DNA from: Aselliscus stoliczkanus
Taxonomy: Eukaryota; Chordata; Mammalia; Chiroptera; Hipposideridae
Assembly (NCBI GenBank): GCA_033961575.1
Contig: CM066728.1
Span: 36,332,352-36,396,351, forward strand
Direction: 5' to 3'
Length of the DNA: 64,000 nucleotides
The translations under genes were made by a program, and so were the position numbers. Position 1 is the stretch's first letter. Every line of letters begins with the position of its first letter. Below are positions 12,453 through 24,964 of this stretch, one piece after another. Below the pieces are notes generated by a model that saw nothing but the letters and a program-made list of their open reading frames with translations, searched no databases and was not told where the DNA came from.

Positions 12453-13345
12453 GATCCCCAAATAGGTGTGCTATAAGAGAAAGACCCACATGCCCAAAAC
12501 CAACTTGACAAAAGCAGGATGGCCTATCAATAATTTCACTACTTGCTAGGTCTCAACTGACATTGTTTGTAGAAGTCAATCCAGGCTCCCTATGATTGAT
12601 TATCTCACATTATCTGTAATACAATATAAAGTTACTTTATATGCAAAGTACCAGAAAAATGGGTTCTGTGGGCAGTAAGTACATGAGATTTTACAATGAG
12701 ATGCTACTGCATCTACTGATGCTACTATGATGGTTATAATTTTAAAAACACACACACACACACACACAAAAACACAAAAGACTTGACCAAACCAAATGCT
12801 GATAAAGATATGGATTCCTGGAATTTTTATATTAGAAGCAATTCTTCCTATGTATTTTTGACATTATGAGTAATTAGGAAAACTTCTCAGTTAATATTAT
12901 TTTTGACATCATCAGTCCTGGAGGAATAATGTCATAAGACAGCTGTCTTCCCCAGTCATGCTTTTCTAGTCACCAGACCATTTATTTCACTGCTGCTGTT
13001 CAGTTCAGTAAAATCATGAATAATTCCCAGTAATTCGTATAGTTTTCTTTTTATTACCACTAGATTTTTCATGATATATAGCTTGACTGAGATAAGACAA
13101 CAATTATTATATGGTCATATGTAATTCTATCTTGCTTTATTGTTTAATATATGCACATGCCAAGAACATCTTTTCAAGTCATGACTTAACCAATATTGAT
13201 TGAGATAGATTGATCCCATTGTTTTTATTGGATGGAGAGTATATCACAGCTTGGCTATATCAACAATTTATTTAACACTTTCCTTATTGGTGCTTATTTA
13301 ACTTGTTGAATTTGTTGATACGTTTTATTTTGTTTTTTGGCACTA
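12453..13345. other. Intergenic sequence with an (AC)n tract
   Basis: (AC)n at 12747-12768. 13080-13330 may be old LINE debris. No gene. Confidence 0.4.
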
Positions 13346-13351
13346 CAACTA

Positions 13352-13428
13352 ATGGGTTGTCGGAAAAATCATGACGTATTCTGTGTTTTGCATTGCAAAA
13401 ATGCATCATGACTTTTCTGACAACCCAA
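13352..13428. mobile_element. 77-bp mariner-type MITE, copy 2
   Basis: Same family as 5363 and 20863: opens ATGGGTTGTCGGAAAAATCA, closes TTTTCTGACAACCCAA, with TA at 13350-13351 and 13429-13430. Slightly shorter and with more mismatches. Confidence 0.92.
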
Positions 13429-13534
13429 TAGTTTTACAATGAACATTATATTTGGATTTATGAATTTATACTTTTGTTTCTGTAAAGTAGATTCTATATT
13501 TATTGTGATATTTTACTTACTTTCCATATTCTCA

Positions 13535-13675
13535 ATAATACTTAAAACTCCATGAAGGTTGATGATACATATCTACCAATAAACTGTTGAATCCCTAGTG
13601 ATGAGTACAATGCTTAGTACATAGTAAGTTTATTAAATTCTCATTAAGTGTTTGCTGAATGAACTAACAAGAATA
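13535..13675 (+). repeat. L2 LINE 3' end
   Basis: 'actccatgaaggttgatgat', 'gaatccctagtgatgagtac', 'aatgcttagtacatagtaag' and 'gtttgctgaatgaactaac' follow the L2 3' end. Confidence 0.7.
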
Positions 13676-14236
13676 ATTACGTATTTATGTATTTATTTTG
13701 TTACAGGCTTACGTAAGAGTTGATTGGTTAGGTAATCCAGTTCATTTAATTTCAACCCTCTAACATGAAAATTCTTTGAGGAAAAGCATACCAGATGTAT
13801 AAATACTTACTGAGAAGAAAACCTCAAGTCACTATGATAACTTCTTTACACAATAAAAAGTAAGAGAGTGAAATAACCATAACAGATTAAGTGAAAGTAC
13901 CTAAGGAAAAGCTATTAAACTGAAACAAAAGCTAACCTTAGACTTTGTTGAAAGGTGACTTAAGTGAATTCTAATCACATTAAAGTGAGGAAGTATTTAT
14001 TTCAGTTCAATTTAGTTTTAAAGGGAAATGTTTTGAATTCTTGACCAACAGAGTAGCTTGAGCAAACAAGGACATGTTTCGTTGTTGTGTGTAGCTCAAC
14101 CAGAGTGACAGGAAAGAGAATGACTCGTGAAATGTGAGAGTGGCAAACACAGAAGGTGTCTTTGATTCAAGGTACATTCAGTAGAAGTCCCTATATTCTT
14201 GTGAATATATTTAGTTTTCCATGGAACTTTACAATC

Positions 14237-14278
<42 letters not shown>

Positions 14279-14625
14279 AATGCCTGCCTGCTCCTACTCT
14301 ATTAATAACGCTGAATGATACAGGGCAACAAGGGCTAATTCTATAAGCTAAGAGTAGAGGGATGCATATTGACATGTTTTTCTGTTTCTTCATCTTCCTT
14401 AATGAAAAAAAAAAATGCTAGCTGCCCTTTAGCACACGACAATCTGCCCAGGTAATAAATGTGGCTTCAAGGACATTTAGATAGGGTTTCCTGATGATCT
14501 TTCTGTACTGGAATGTTGCTGATCTTAGAGTTATTTTGTTCAATGTATTTCTGAGGCCACTTATTATTTAAAATCTACTTCTTCCCAAATATAATACAAC
14601 ATTGGCTCTCCTTTTTACCAACACC
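13676..14625. other. Intergenic sequence with a (GT)n tract
   Basis: No gene or clear repeat besides (GT)n at 14241-14276. Confidence 0.45.
14241..14276. repeat. (GT)18 microsatellite
   Basis: Uninterrupted GT repeat. Confidence 0.97.
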
Positions 14626-14628
14626 AGT

Positions 14629-15006
14629 ATATTAGCTTCGTAGGGCTGCCATATCAAAGTACCATAGATTGCATGGCTTAATCAACATACATTTATTTTC
14701 TATCAATCCTGGGGACTAGAAATCTGAGATCAGGGTGGCAACATGTTTGGTATCATCTGAGGTCTCCTTGGCTTGTAGATAGTTGTCTTCACCCTGTGTC
14801 TTCACATCATCTTCCTTTTGTGTGTGTCTGTGTCTTAATCTCTTCTTTTTATGACATCAGACAGGTCAGATTAGGGCCCACCTATATGACCTCATTTAAA
14901 CTTAATCACTTCTTTAAAGACCCACTCTCCAAATACAATCACATTCTGAGATATTGGGGACTTCAACATATGAATTTGGGGGGGGACACAATTCAGCCCC
15001 TAACAA
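14629..15006 (-). repeat. MLT1-type (ERVL-MaLR) LTR, second copy
   Basis: Same order as 12070-12452: 'tagggctgccatatcaaagt', 'gcatggcttaatcaacatac', 'tatgacctcatttaaactta', 'ctccaaatacaatcacattc' and 'gggacacaattcagcccct'. Same orientation, different subfamily details. Confidence 0.82.
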
Positions 15007-15669
15007 CCAAAACTTTATATCCCCAGAGGTACTAATACCATGCAGGCTTTTACTATAGTCATGGCAAGGACTGCCTCACTGTGGACCATGTTGATAGTCT
15101 TCTTAGTGTCAGTACAGAAAAGGTAGCCACGACCAGCCTCAGAGCTGAAATTGTCATTGTTCCTCTTACTGTGGTTTGTGGTGGTGAGGGACAAGGAGGG
15201 GAGATGATGGCAAAGTTGAAATCAGGTAATGAATGTCTCAGCCCATACTTTTGCTCCCTTATGTAACTTCCTCTTATCTTTGCTCTTGTTGTGCTTTAGT
15301 TTTTCAAGAGATTCCTGATGTTTGGTGCTCATTGGAAAGAAATCCAGATTTATTTTTCCTTTAAAAATATTTAGCTAATAATCAGATCTCTTACTTGTTT
15401 CATCTTTCTGTATTTTGTCTCATTTAATAAATGAAGGAGTGCAGATGGGACCTGAGTAATTTTGTTGACCAGAGTAATTCTACAGTCTGATTTTGAGATA
15501 GGATTCAGAAGGTATAGTATGACTGCTTATCATCAAGGAAGAAAAGAAGCCTAAAATATTTATAAACTTTCTTTGTTTACTTTTGCCTCCTGTTCTTGTA
15601 ACCATCAATGGAGCAAGCAAAAACATTCCTGTCTAAATGGAATTCTTTCTTGTGCTTTTTTTGGGGGAT
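15007..15669. other. Intergenic sequence, nothing identified
   Basis: No gene or clear repeat. Confidence 0.45.
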
Positions 15670-18600
15670 GGTTTTTACTGTGTAATATTAAGAGTTTTTT
15701 ATATGGTTTAGGTATATAAAAATATGTTGGATACCTGGTTTGCAAATATTTCTTCCTCCATGTGTAGTTTGTCTTTTCATTCTTTTAATAGCTTTTCATA
15801 GTGCAAAAGTGTTTTATTTTGATGAAATCCAACTTACTGATTATTTTCTTGGTTAAATTTATTCCTAAGTATTTTTTTCTTGATGCAGTTGTAAATGGGA
15901 TTTTTTCTTAATTTCTCTTTCTGACAGTTTATTATTGGTGTAAAAAATGCAACCAATTTATGAATATTAATTTTGTATCCTGCTACATTATTGAATTCAT
16001 TTATCAGTTTTAATTTCTTTTTTGGTGGAATCTTTCGGGTTCATCTACAAATAATAAGTTTTACTTCTCCCTTTCCAATTAGGATGCCTTTTATTTTACA
16101 TTTTCTTGTCTGATTGCTGTGGCTAGGACTTCCAATACTATATTGAATAAAAGTGGTGAAAGTGGACATCCTTGTATTGTTCCTGATCTTAAGGAGAATG
16201 CTTTTAGCTTTTCCCCATCGAGTATGATGTTAACTGTGGGTTTGTCATACATGTTGGGATATGTTTCCTCTAGTCCCATTTGCTGAGAGCTTTTTAACAT
16301 AAATTAATGCTAGATTTTCTCAAATGCTTTTTCTACATCTATTGACATGATCATATGGTTTTATCTTTCATTTTGTTTATGTGGTATATCACATTAATTG
16401 ATTTATGGATATTAAACCAACCTTATATCTGAGGAATAAATCCCATTTAATCATGCTATATGATCTTTTTAATGTATTGTTGAATTTGATTTGCTAATAT
16501 TATGTTGAGGATTTTTGCATCTATGTTAATCAGGGGTATCAGCCTATAGTTTTCTTTTTTTGTAATGTCTTTGACTGGTTTTGGATTCAGTGTAATGGTA
16601 GCCTCATAAAATAAGCTTCCTCTATTTTTGAAGTTTTGAAATAGTTTGAGAAGGATGGGTGTTAATTCTTTGAATGTTTGGTAAGATTTACCTGTGAAGC
16701 CATTGGGTCCAGGACTTTTATTTGTTGGGAGTTTTTTGATTGTTGATTCAATTTTGTTAGTTGTAATTGGTTGGTTCAGATTTTCTGTTTCTTTCTGATT
16801 CAGTCTTGAAAGATAATATGTTTGTAGGATTTTATCCATTTCTTCCGGATTGTTCAATTTGTTGGCATATAACTGTTCATAATATTTTCTTATAATTCTT
16901 TGTATTTCTGTGGTGTCAGTTGTCACTTCTCCTCTGTCATTTCTGATTTTATTTATTTGGGTCCTCTTTTTTTATTCTTGGTGAGTCTGGTTAAAGATTT
17001 ATCAATTGTGCTTATCTTTTCAAAGAACCAAATATTAGTTTCATTGATCTTTTGTACTGTAGTTTAGACTGTTTTTTATTTCCACGCTGATCTTTATTAT
17101 TTCCTTCCTTCTACTCACATTAGAGTTCATTTGATGTTCTTTTTCTAGTTCAATTAAGTATAAGATTAGATTATTATTTGAGATTTTTTCTGTTTCTTGT
17201 GATGGACCTATATCAGTATGAATTGCCTTCTTAGGACTGCTTTTGCTGTGTTCTATAGATTTTGGGTCATTGTGTTTTCATTTTTATTTGTCTCAAGTAT
17301 TTTTGATTTTTTTCCTTGATCTCATTGTTGACCCATTCATTATGTAGTAACATGTTACTTAGCCTTCATTTTTTGTGTGTGTGTTTTCGTTTTTTTCTTG
17401 TAATTGATTTCTAGTTTTATACCATTGTGTTCAGAAAAGATGCTTGATATGATTTCAATCTTCTTAAATTTATTGAAATTTGTTTTGTGGTCTAACATAT
17501 GGTCTATCTTGGAAAGTGTTCCATGTGCACTTGAAAAGAATGTATATTCTGCTGCTTTGGAGTGAAATGCTCTAAAAATATCAATTAAATCCAGCTGTTC
17601 TGAAGTGTCATTTAAGACCACTGTTTTCATGTTGGTTTTTCTATCTGGAAGATCTGTCCATTGGTATCAATTGGGTGTTAAAGTCCCTTACTATGATTGT
17701 ATTACTGTTGATCTCTCTGTTTATGTTGGTCAATATTTGCTTTATATATTTAAGCGCCCCTATGTTGGGTGCATAAATGCTTACAGGGGTTATATACTCT
17801 CATTAAATTGATCTCTTTATCACTGTGTAATGTCTCTGCTGGTTATTCCTTCTAGTGCATTTTTCATTTTAGTTATTGTATTCCTCATTTCTGACTGTTT
17901 CCTTTTTTATGGATTCTATGTCTTTTTATGCTTACTATCTCTTTGTTGAAGTTCTCACTGAGTTCATCTATTCTTTCCCTAAATTCATTGCTTATAACTA
18001 TTGTATTGGATTCTTTATCTGTTAGTTTACTTGCCTCTATTTCATTCAATTCTTTTTCTGGAGTTTTCTTCTATTATTTCATTGGGACATATTTCTTTGT
18101 TTCTTCGTTTTGGCTGCCTTTCTGTGTTGTTTTTTTTTCTATGTATTAGGTAGATCTGTTACATCTCCCAAACTTGGCCAGGTGACCTTATGTATTAGGT
18201 GCCCTATGGGGCCCAGTGGCACAGTCTCCCAAGTCATCTGCACCAGATACTCCTGGAGTGTCCTTTGTGTGGGTTGTGTGTACCCTCCTATTATAGTTGA
18301 GCATGATTTCACATCAGTGGGTGGGATTGACCCTCCAGGCTGACTGGCTCTGGTGTTTCAAAATGTCCATAGCTTACAGGCAATGTGCATGGAGGTGGGG
18401 GGGAGGGGACTTACCACACGAAGTGGAATTTGCTCCAGTGGGCTCTTGTGTCTGCTGAGACCACCCTTTGGATGTAATGCTTATGGAGCTAATTGGATAG
18501 TGCTCTGCTGTTGCTTGAAGCCAACCTTCAAGTATGTTGGGTCTGGAGCCTCTAGGGAGGGCCTCCAGTGCAGCCCCAGGTCAGTTATTGCTTGTGGCCA

Positions 18601-19622
18601 GCCAGGACATAGGTGCTCCAAAGCAATCTGCAGTTGGTCACTCTTTCTGCTGGGTCTGGAGGCACATAGAGCTGGCCACACAGGGAACCAAGGATGGCTG
18701 CCACCAGTACCTGGCTTGGGATAGCTCCACAAAAAACCCAGGGCACCCCAAAGGTAGCTGTGGCCTGCTGGCTTCCATAAGGCTCGACTGCTGATAGAGA
18801 CTTGTGTGGTATGTGAGTTGGGTGAGGTAAGGTCTCAGAAAGTTACCAGGGTGGGAGAAGTGGTGTTTACCAGGTTAATGTAGATTCTGGTTTGTTGCCA
18901 GTGCTGAGCCTGGAGCTACTCAGAAAAAGTCTTATAGCACACTGTTGCTGCCCACGTGGGGCCCAGAATACCCTGAGAGTTGTCCAAGAAAGAGTGCAAT
19001 ATAGGTGGGCTGGGTGCTGGCCTAGAATCTGCAATTGCTTTTGTGCAAGTTGGGTAGGATAGGTTCCAGGGAGTTGCCAGGGTGGAGTGAGGAGACCATA
19101 TCAGGCCAATGCAGATTCAGATATGGCAGTGGGCATTGGGGGATGGGTCAACACAGGAAAGATGTTGCCTACCTGCCTGTTACATAGTGAGGAGGATATT
19201 ACACAGGGAAAAATAGTAACTATTCCTCCAGTCTTTGCCCTTAAGCCACACAAGTCATTTTGTTCCTGTGTGTCTCTAATACCTCCAGAGTCACTATCCC
19301 TATGCCAGAGCACTGGGGGAATGTCTGTGAGCAAGTGAGTCTATGTGGGGAGTCCTTTAAGAGGAGATCTGGGTTTCCTACAGTCTTCCATCCCATCCAG
19401 GAAGTTGAATCCCCACTATTTTTCACAGCTAGTTATTGTGGGGGCTTCTCTTCCTGGCACCAATACTCCAGGCTGGAGAACCCAGTGTGGAGCTGGGACC
19501 CCTCACTCCCCGCGTCCCACCGAAGATATCCCTCTTGACGCGCTAATGACACACACAGGTATGGAGCTGGCCCATTTTGTGTCTCCACCCCTCCTACCAG
19601 TCTCGTCAGGACTTGGACATTG
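15670..19622 (-). mobile_element. Old L1 (L1-A), antisense, main part
   Basis: On the minus strand: 5' UTR text (19620-18130), ORF1 N-terminal region (18130-17850), then a jump into the ORF2 endonuclease (17630-17355, reading [26 protein letters not shown]), RT pieces (16926-16456 with [17 protein letters not shown]; 16300-16091 with [20 protein letters not shown]) and a truncated 3' part. Internal deletions remove the end of ORF1 and the start of ORF2 near 17830-17850, and a segment near 15853. It is clearly more decayed than L1-B. Its 5' UTR resumes beyond the mariner insertion. Confidence 0.9.
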
Positions 19623-19624
19623 TA

Positions 19625-20197
19625 TGAGGTTGGACAATTACGTTTGTGAACTCATCCTAGAAAAAAGTGCTACATACCTCATTGCTGAATATCACTATGG
19701 TTACTTTTGGGAAGTACTCCCTTTGGAAAGCTAATGCACCAAAGCCAGTGCCTAGTCCACCCTTCAAAGCAATTTTGGAACTCTTTTTCTGGAATGGCCA
19801 TCAGAGCTCTTGTTGTATTACACTTGATGTCCTGAATGTCATCAAATTGTCTTCCTTTCAATATTTCCTTTATCTTTGGGTAAAGAAAGAAGTCATTGTG
19901 GGCCAGATGAGGTGAGTAGGGAGGGTGTTCCAATACAATATTTGTTTACTAGCTAAAAACTTCCTCACAGACAGTGCCGTGTGAGCTGGTGCATTGTCAT
20001 GATGCAGGAGCCAAGAATTGTTGGCAAAAAGTTCAGGTTGTATAATGTTTTCATACAACCTTTTCAGCACTTCCAATAGTAAACTTGACTAATTGTTTGT
20101 CCAGTTGGTACAAATTCATAATGAATAATCCCTCAGATATCAAAAACGGTTAGCAACATCATTCCAACAAGTTTGAGAACTTAATTGCCAGACCTTG
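19625..20197 (-). mobile_element. Internally deleted mariner transposon inside L1-A
   Basis: Both terminal repeats are present: TGAGGTTGGACAATTACG at the left and, inverted, AAGGTCTGGCAATTAAG at the right, with TA on each side (19623-19624, 20198-20199). At 573 bp it is under half the usual ~1.3 kb. The minus strand keeps transposase codons for the catalytic core end: HHDNAPAHTALSVRKFL, then in another frame PPYSPHLAHNDFFLYPKIKE and the C-terminal GWTRHWLWCI. The N-terminal DNA-binding half is deleted and the rest is frame-shifted, so no active transposase. Confidence 0.9.
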
Positions 20198-20199
20198 TA

Positions 20200-20246
20200 T
20201 TCTTAGTTATAGGGCTTCTGTTCAGCTGGACTTCAGATGGTTCTCC
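20200..20246 (-). repeat. L1-A 5' UTR, resumed after mariner
   Basis: 'ttatagggcttctgttcagc' and 'cttcagatggttctcca' are antisense L1M-type 5' UTR text that would follow 19622 directly if the mariner were removed. Confidence 0.75.
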
Positions 20247-20418
20247 AAGTTGATTGTTTATTTATTTATTTATTTATTTTCAGGTGTACAAATAATCATA
20301 ATAGTTAGACATTTACACCCCTCACAAAGTGATAACTCCCTCTCCCTCAAGCTACTATCTTTGTGTTATCTTATATAACTGTTACAATACCATTGACAAT
20401 CTTCCTCATGGTTGTTTT
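20247..20418 (-). mobile_element. Short L1 3'-end insertion inside L1-A
   Basis: A (TTTA)n tail, then 'ttttcaggtgtacaaataat' and 'aagtgataactccctctccc', the last ~170 bases of an L1 in antisense. It splits the L1-A text 'gttgattgtttt|ataattta', leaving a short duplicated 'ttgttt'. Confidence 0.7.
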
Positions 20419-20485
20419 ATAATTTAGTTATAATTTTAATGTGGTCGTGGGAGGAGGCAAGTACCATGTAAACTCCATATGAGCA
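20419..20485 (-). repeat. L1-A 5' UTR terminus
   Basis: 'taatttagttataattttaa' and 'gtggtcgtgggaggaggcaa' are the outermost L1M-type 5' UTR in antisense, completing L1-A. Confidence 0.7.
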
Positions 20486-20499
20486 AATATTTTCTTTTC

Positions 20500-20600
20500 T
20501 TTTTTTTTGTCACTGCTGTGTTCCCAATGTCTAGAATAATGCTCAACACATGGGGATTCTTCAGTAATTAGTTATTACATGAATAGATTAATAGTGTAAA
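20500..20600 (+). repeat. L2 LINE 3' tip
   Basis: 'tgtcactgctgtgttcccaa', 'tgtctagaataatgctcaac' and 'cagtaattagttattacatg' follow the L2 3' end. Confidence 0.65.
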
Positions 20601-20862
20601 TCTATCACTATCTAATGAATGTTTAATTTATCTCAATTAATCAAATAACATTTATTCTTGACAAGAATGGTTGAAGAAAGAGTACTCAAATTTTTTAAGA
20701 AAATGAAATTCTTGAAAAACTGAGTTTAAAAAGTAGAAAAGTTAAAAAAAATAATTAGCTGTTTAATTGATGTATATTTCCTGTTTTATATTTTCATGTA
20801 CTTTTACTATTTTTCAGTAGAATAAAGTATTCAAAATATAAAAAAATCATTTCATGTTTATA

Positions 20863-20941
20863 TTGGGTTGTTGGAAAAGTCATGACGCATTTTTTCTGTT
20901 TTTCATTGCAAAAATGCATCATGACTTTTTCGACAACCCAA
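20863..20941. mobile_element. 79-bp mariner-type MITE, copy 3
   Basis: A palindromic element opening TTGGGTTGTTGGAAAAGTCA and closing with its near inverse TTTTTCGACAACCCAA, with TA on both sides (20861-20862, 20942-20943). Confidence 0.93.
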
Positions 20942-20943
20942 TA

Positions 20944-22490
20944 TATCTTTGTAAGAATTTTTTCCTATTACTATATGTATGTGTGTGTGTGTGTGTACTT
21001 ACCTATCACATGTAATGCTTTATTTTTCTTTAATGCTATCTTAAACAAACTCTCTCTACTATTTTCTACTTATCCTAGTCTTAAGTTTGATTTATAGTTT
21101 TTAAATATATAATAAGTTAAATATGTGATTATTAAAAAAAAAAAATCACCCATTCTTCCTTTTGTGTAGTAACAGCCCAATTTTAGTAGTGTTCTGCATT
21201 TGCCTAAATCATGCCTAGTACTCCCAGTATGACAGAATTTAGGACAAAGTGATGGAGAATAGTGCAATGATTGTAGAAGTAAATGAACATCATTGCATCA
21301 GTGAAGTTCTCTAAGGCTTAGTTTATTCATGTGAAAAATGAGAGGTTGAAATGGATGGCCTCTAATTCCTTGTCCTCCTGATAGTCTTTTTTCTAAGATT
21401 GATGATTGGATCTAGGAAGACTTTCAGGAAAGACCGAAGTGTGTTTCCTGGCACCCCAACTCATATATGAATAAGGAAATAACTCCTGGGTCTTTTCTGA
21501 ACTGTTGCATCTTAGACAACGAGAAAATAGGGGATTTACTTTGGAATTTCAACTGGATCTCATAAACATTAAGTACATGTTCACATATAAAATGAAGCAA
21601 AAATACAAAGCAATGAGCTATTATTCTTACAATATACCTCATTTCTCTGGAAATTTTCCTCTACTTCTTGTGGGGATTGAATTATCTGGGTGAGCAGCAT
21701 CCATTTTTCCTTCCATGAAGGAGCAACCTGATTTTAGTAAAGTGTTCTCAACTAGAACTTTCCTGAGGACCATATCCAGATTAAGCAACCAAGAAAGAGC
21801 ATTTCACATGCAACAAAAATTGTGCTAAATGTTGTCAGATATAGGAAGATACTGTTTCCAAGGCTTATGCTATATTAGGAGACACATGGCCCTTCACCAA
21901 CACCTCATGATCATTGCAAAGTTATTCATAGGCATAACAATATCAAAACCACAGATTTGTTCACATTTTCTATTTTATAGGCTATGTAAACTAATATACT
22001 ATTATACCTTTCTATTTTTTACAAACACTAATTAATTTTCACAACAATTCTGTGTGGAAAAGCAGCTATCATTAACACCTTTTGTAATTTATGATTTATA
22101 AAAGAATACTGAAAGACCTAAGATATCTATGGGGGAACTTGGTCCTCATTAGTGTCCTTATACCCTGTGAGCAAAATTACCATTTAGTTTTGGAAAAAAT
22201 AAAATAAAGTATAAAATATTAAAATTAAAGATATACTGATAGAGAAAATAGGAAGAAACATTTGATCTAAAACTGTCTTGGGAATTCTGGTTACCTGGTT
22301 ATATGGTTGTTATGTAGGGAAAGATAGGCAAGTGAGACTGAGGCTTCCATCAGTCCCCTAGTTCCCTGATCAATTAGTTGAGCCATTTTAGTTACAAGTT
22401 TCAGAAACCTAATTCAAACTAGCTTATGCAAAGAATACGAATAAAAATAACAATAAGGTAATGTATGAATCACATAACAGGGAAAGCCAT
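20944..22490. other. Intergenic AT-rich sequence
   Basis: A weak MIR-like scrap lies at 21290-21400 and old-repeat-like text at 22390-22490. No gene. Confidence 0.4.
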
Positions 22491-22492
22491 GG

Positions 22493-22494
<2 letters not shown>

Positions 22495-22553
<59 letters not shown>
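22495..22553. repeat. (TC)29 microsatellite
   Basis: Uninterrupted TC repeat of about 59 bases, then TGTCAGACAGG. Confidence 0.97.
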
Positions 22554-22556
<3 letters not shown>

Positions 22557-24335
22557 AGACAGGCCATCTCCTCATAGTTACCTCTCACGGCTGAAGATTA
22601 CACAATTCTTTATCTTTAACAAAGCCATCAGAAAAACAATTAAAAAATACATAGATACATATATAGATAAAACTCCTGGAATTCTGTTGCTTGGGTCAAC
22701 TTAAAATCTGTGCAGCACAGAACATAGGAGTTGGTGGGTATCATGTATTCCACATCAACCACATGCACTGAAACAATGAGGGAAGCATCTCCAAAAGGAC
22801 ATCAGAACAGTTTTACCAGAAGAAGAGGAGATGTGTGCTGTAAGATGGGATAAGGTAGTAAAATCTCTACTAGGTTTGTGTTCTGGCAGTCACTGGGGGG
22901 TCAGTAGAATGTCCTCAAGTAGTTACAACCCCAAAGGGAACATCGAACCTCAGGAAACATTGAGGAGACCATATAAAATTACAGAGAAGATAGCACTCTA
23001 TTCTATAACTTAGGGTTTTTATCTTCATACCTTTGAACTTGTCCCTCAAAAAGAGCAGTTTCACTCTGTAACTGTCCAAAGGACTCTGTGGATCCTGCTG
23101 TGAGCGGCCCCTAGAAATGGTACCAAGAGAACAGGAACCAGGCACCCAGGGAACAACGAGGGAGGCAAGCGCCCTTCAAGGCAGGATGACTGGCTGCTGT
23201 CCTAGAGTCTGGCAATGGGACTCACTGCCAGAGGGAGCCATCTTAGAGCAGAGCCCTTGCAGATGGGAACAGGTGTTGGGAGCCTGTGCCAGGAGCTACT
23301 GCCAAGAGCAATTGCCAAAAGGAGCTGCTGGGAAGCCACTTTGGGAGCAGAAAGAATTGTTCATAGTCTCAGCACTCTTTATCACAGCATCATAAGTAAC
23401 CACAGAGGTCTGACATGAGAGTAAGATTGTTGTTCTTTCTAAATATCATGAATTGAATTCTATAGTATATTAATATACAGCTACGGATCTCAGTGTACTA
23501 TGTATTTCTATGCATTCTATTGCACAGTAAAGGATCAAATTCATTCTTATCATTACTCACGCAGTTAATATTTATGTAGCCCCCTCTCTGCAAAAGATGA
23601 AATAAAAAGAAAAATTTAAACTTCATACTTCTGATGTGATTGCCATCTAGTGGAGGAAAGAAGTATGCAAATAAATATTTAGAATACAGTGTAACAAGAA
23701 TAGTTGCAAAATGTTATCTGGGGAAGCCCAGGGGAAACAGCTGCCTTTGAAGGACTTGAGCAAGGCTTTACACTGAAGACCACACATTTCATCTGGATCT
23801 TAATGAATGGAAGATCCAGAAATTCCAACAGGAGTGCGAACGTGCTATAGAACTGGAAATCAAGCTTCGGATTTCAGTGTCACCTTGGAAAAGATGGTTT
23901 ATGTACATTACAACTTAAATGAAGAAATAAGGTAACTAGCTCTGAAAAGTATATAGCTTAGGTGCTAGGTGAATATTTTTGAAAATATATGTTTAGTGGA
24001 CTAAAAGGATATTTCAAATGCTTGATATGTACTTCATAATACATAGTTCCCGCCCCAAGTTTGATATGATCTATTCCTAAATAATGTGAATTAAAATTTA
24101 TTAATTAATGTTAACTTTTCCTTTTTGACCCTGATTCCTTCTTACTTATTATCATCTTTCTAGATTTCTTCTCCAGAAGTTTATAGCAAGCAAGAGAAAA
24201 CACGTGGTCCTGTTGTCTGATTGTTATCATTTCAGAAACTATTATTAAATAATAATAGATTTTCAGCATTTGTTATCATAGGCAGTATAGTCTAAAGGGA
24301 ATTAAATAAAGGTATTATTTAATTCCCTTTAAAAT
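22554..24335. other. Intergenic sequence; GC-richer block at 23050-23400 unexplained
   Basis: 23100-23400 has overlapping plus-strand frames (for example 92 codons at 23117-23395) but no recognisable domain, start context or splice partner. Probably an old unclassified repeat. Confidence 0.35.
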
Positions 24336-24339
24336 ACTG

Positions 24340-24485
24340 TAAGGAGCACAGCATTAATAATCCCATTTTATAGTAAAGAGACTGATTTTTAGCAACTTTA
24401 ATCACGTTTCACATAGCTAGTGAAATTTGAAGTGACCATTCTAGCCAGGTTTTCTAACTTCAGGTGGTTTCCACACTAAAGAAAA
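24340..24485 (-). repeat. MIR SINE
   Basis: 'aatcccattttatagtaaag', 'cacatagctagtgaaatttg' and 'ccattctagccagg' follow antisense MIR order. Confidence 0.65.
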
Positions 24486-24964
24486 GGAATTGGAAAACAT
24501 TGTGTAAATTGATCTAAGGATGTTTGTTTTGAGATGACTATTTTAATACTTTCTTAGCTCGAGAAGAATAATTTTATCCTCTCAAATCATTTTCCCAATC
24601 CCTAAAATAGTGCCAAATGTCTCAATATCATGATAAGTCTCATGCTAGCTTTATCCCCAAAGACATAAAGACAAGACTGAAACTAAAGTTGTGCAGAAAT
24701 ATTTTTAGTGACTCATAAATCAACGGAGATGCCAGGTAACTGAGCACTGACTCACCTTCCAGCACAGCAGGTGCTTTATTGAATGTGTAAACCAGATCAT
24801 CTTGGTTATGAGTTCTGTAAACCTTTTTACCTGCCTGTTCATTTCTTCCACGTGACCTCCAAACTCATAAAGTTTTATAAGCCCTAAGTGATCCTTCCAA
24901 AACACCGAGGAAACTGTGAAGGCAATTCTGTCTCATTCCTAAGTGCTTTTATGCAATAAAATTA

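Noticed and set aside
18353..19734. Frames up to 129 codons on plus and 84 on minus
   Set aside because: They are shadows of old L1 5' UTR sequence running into a mariner remnant.
22495..22553. CRISPR-like or other arrayed repeats
   Set aside because: The arrays in the window are simple microsatellites or L1 monomers; there are no repeat-spacer units.
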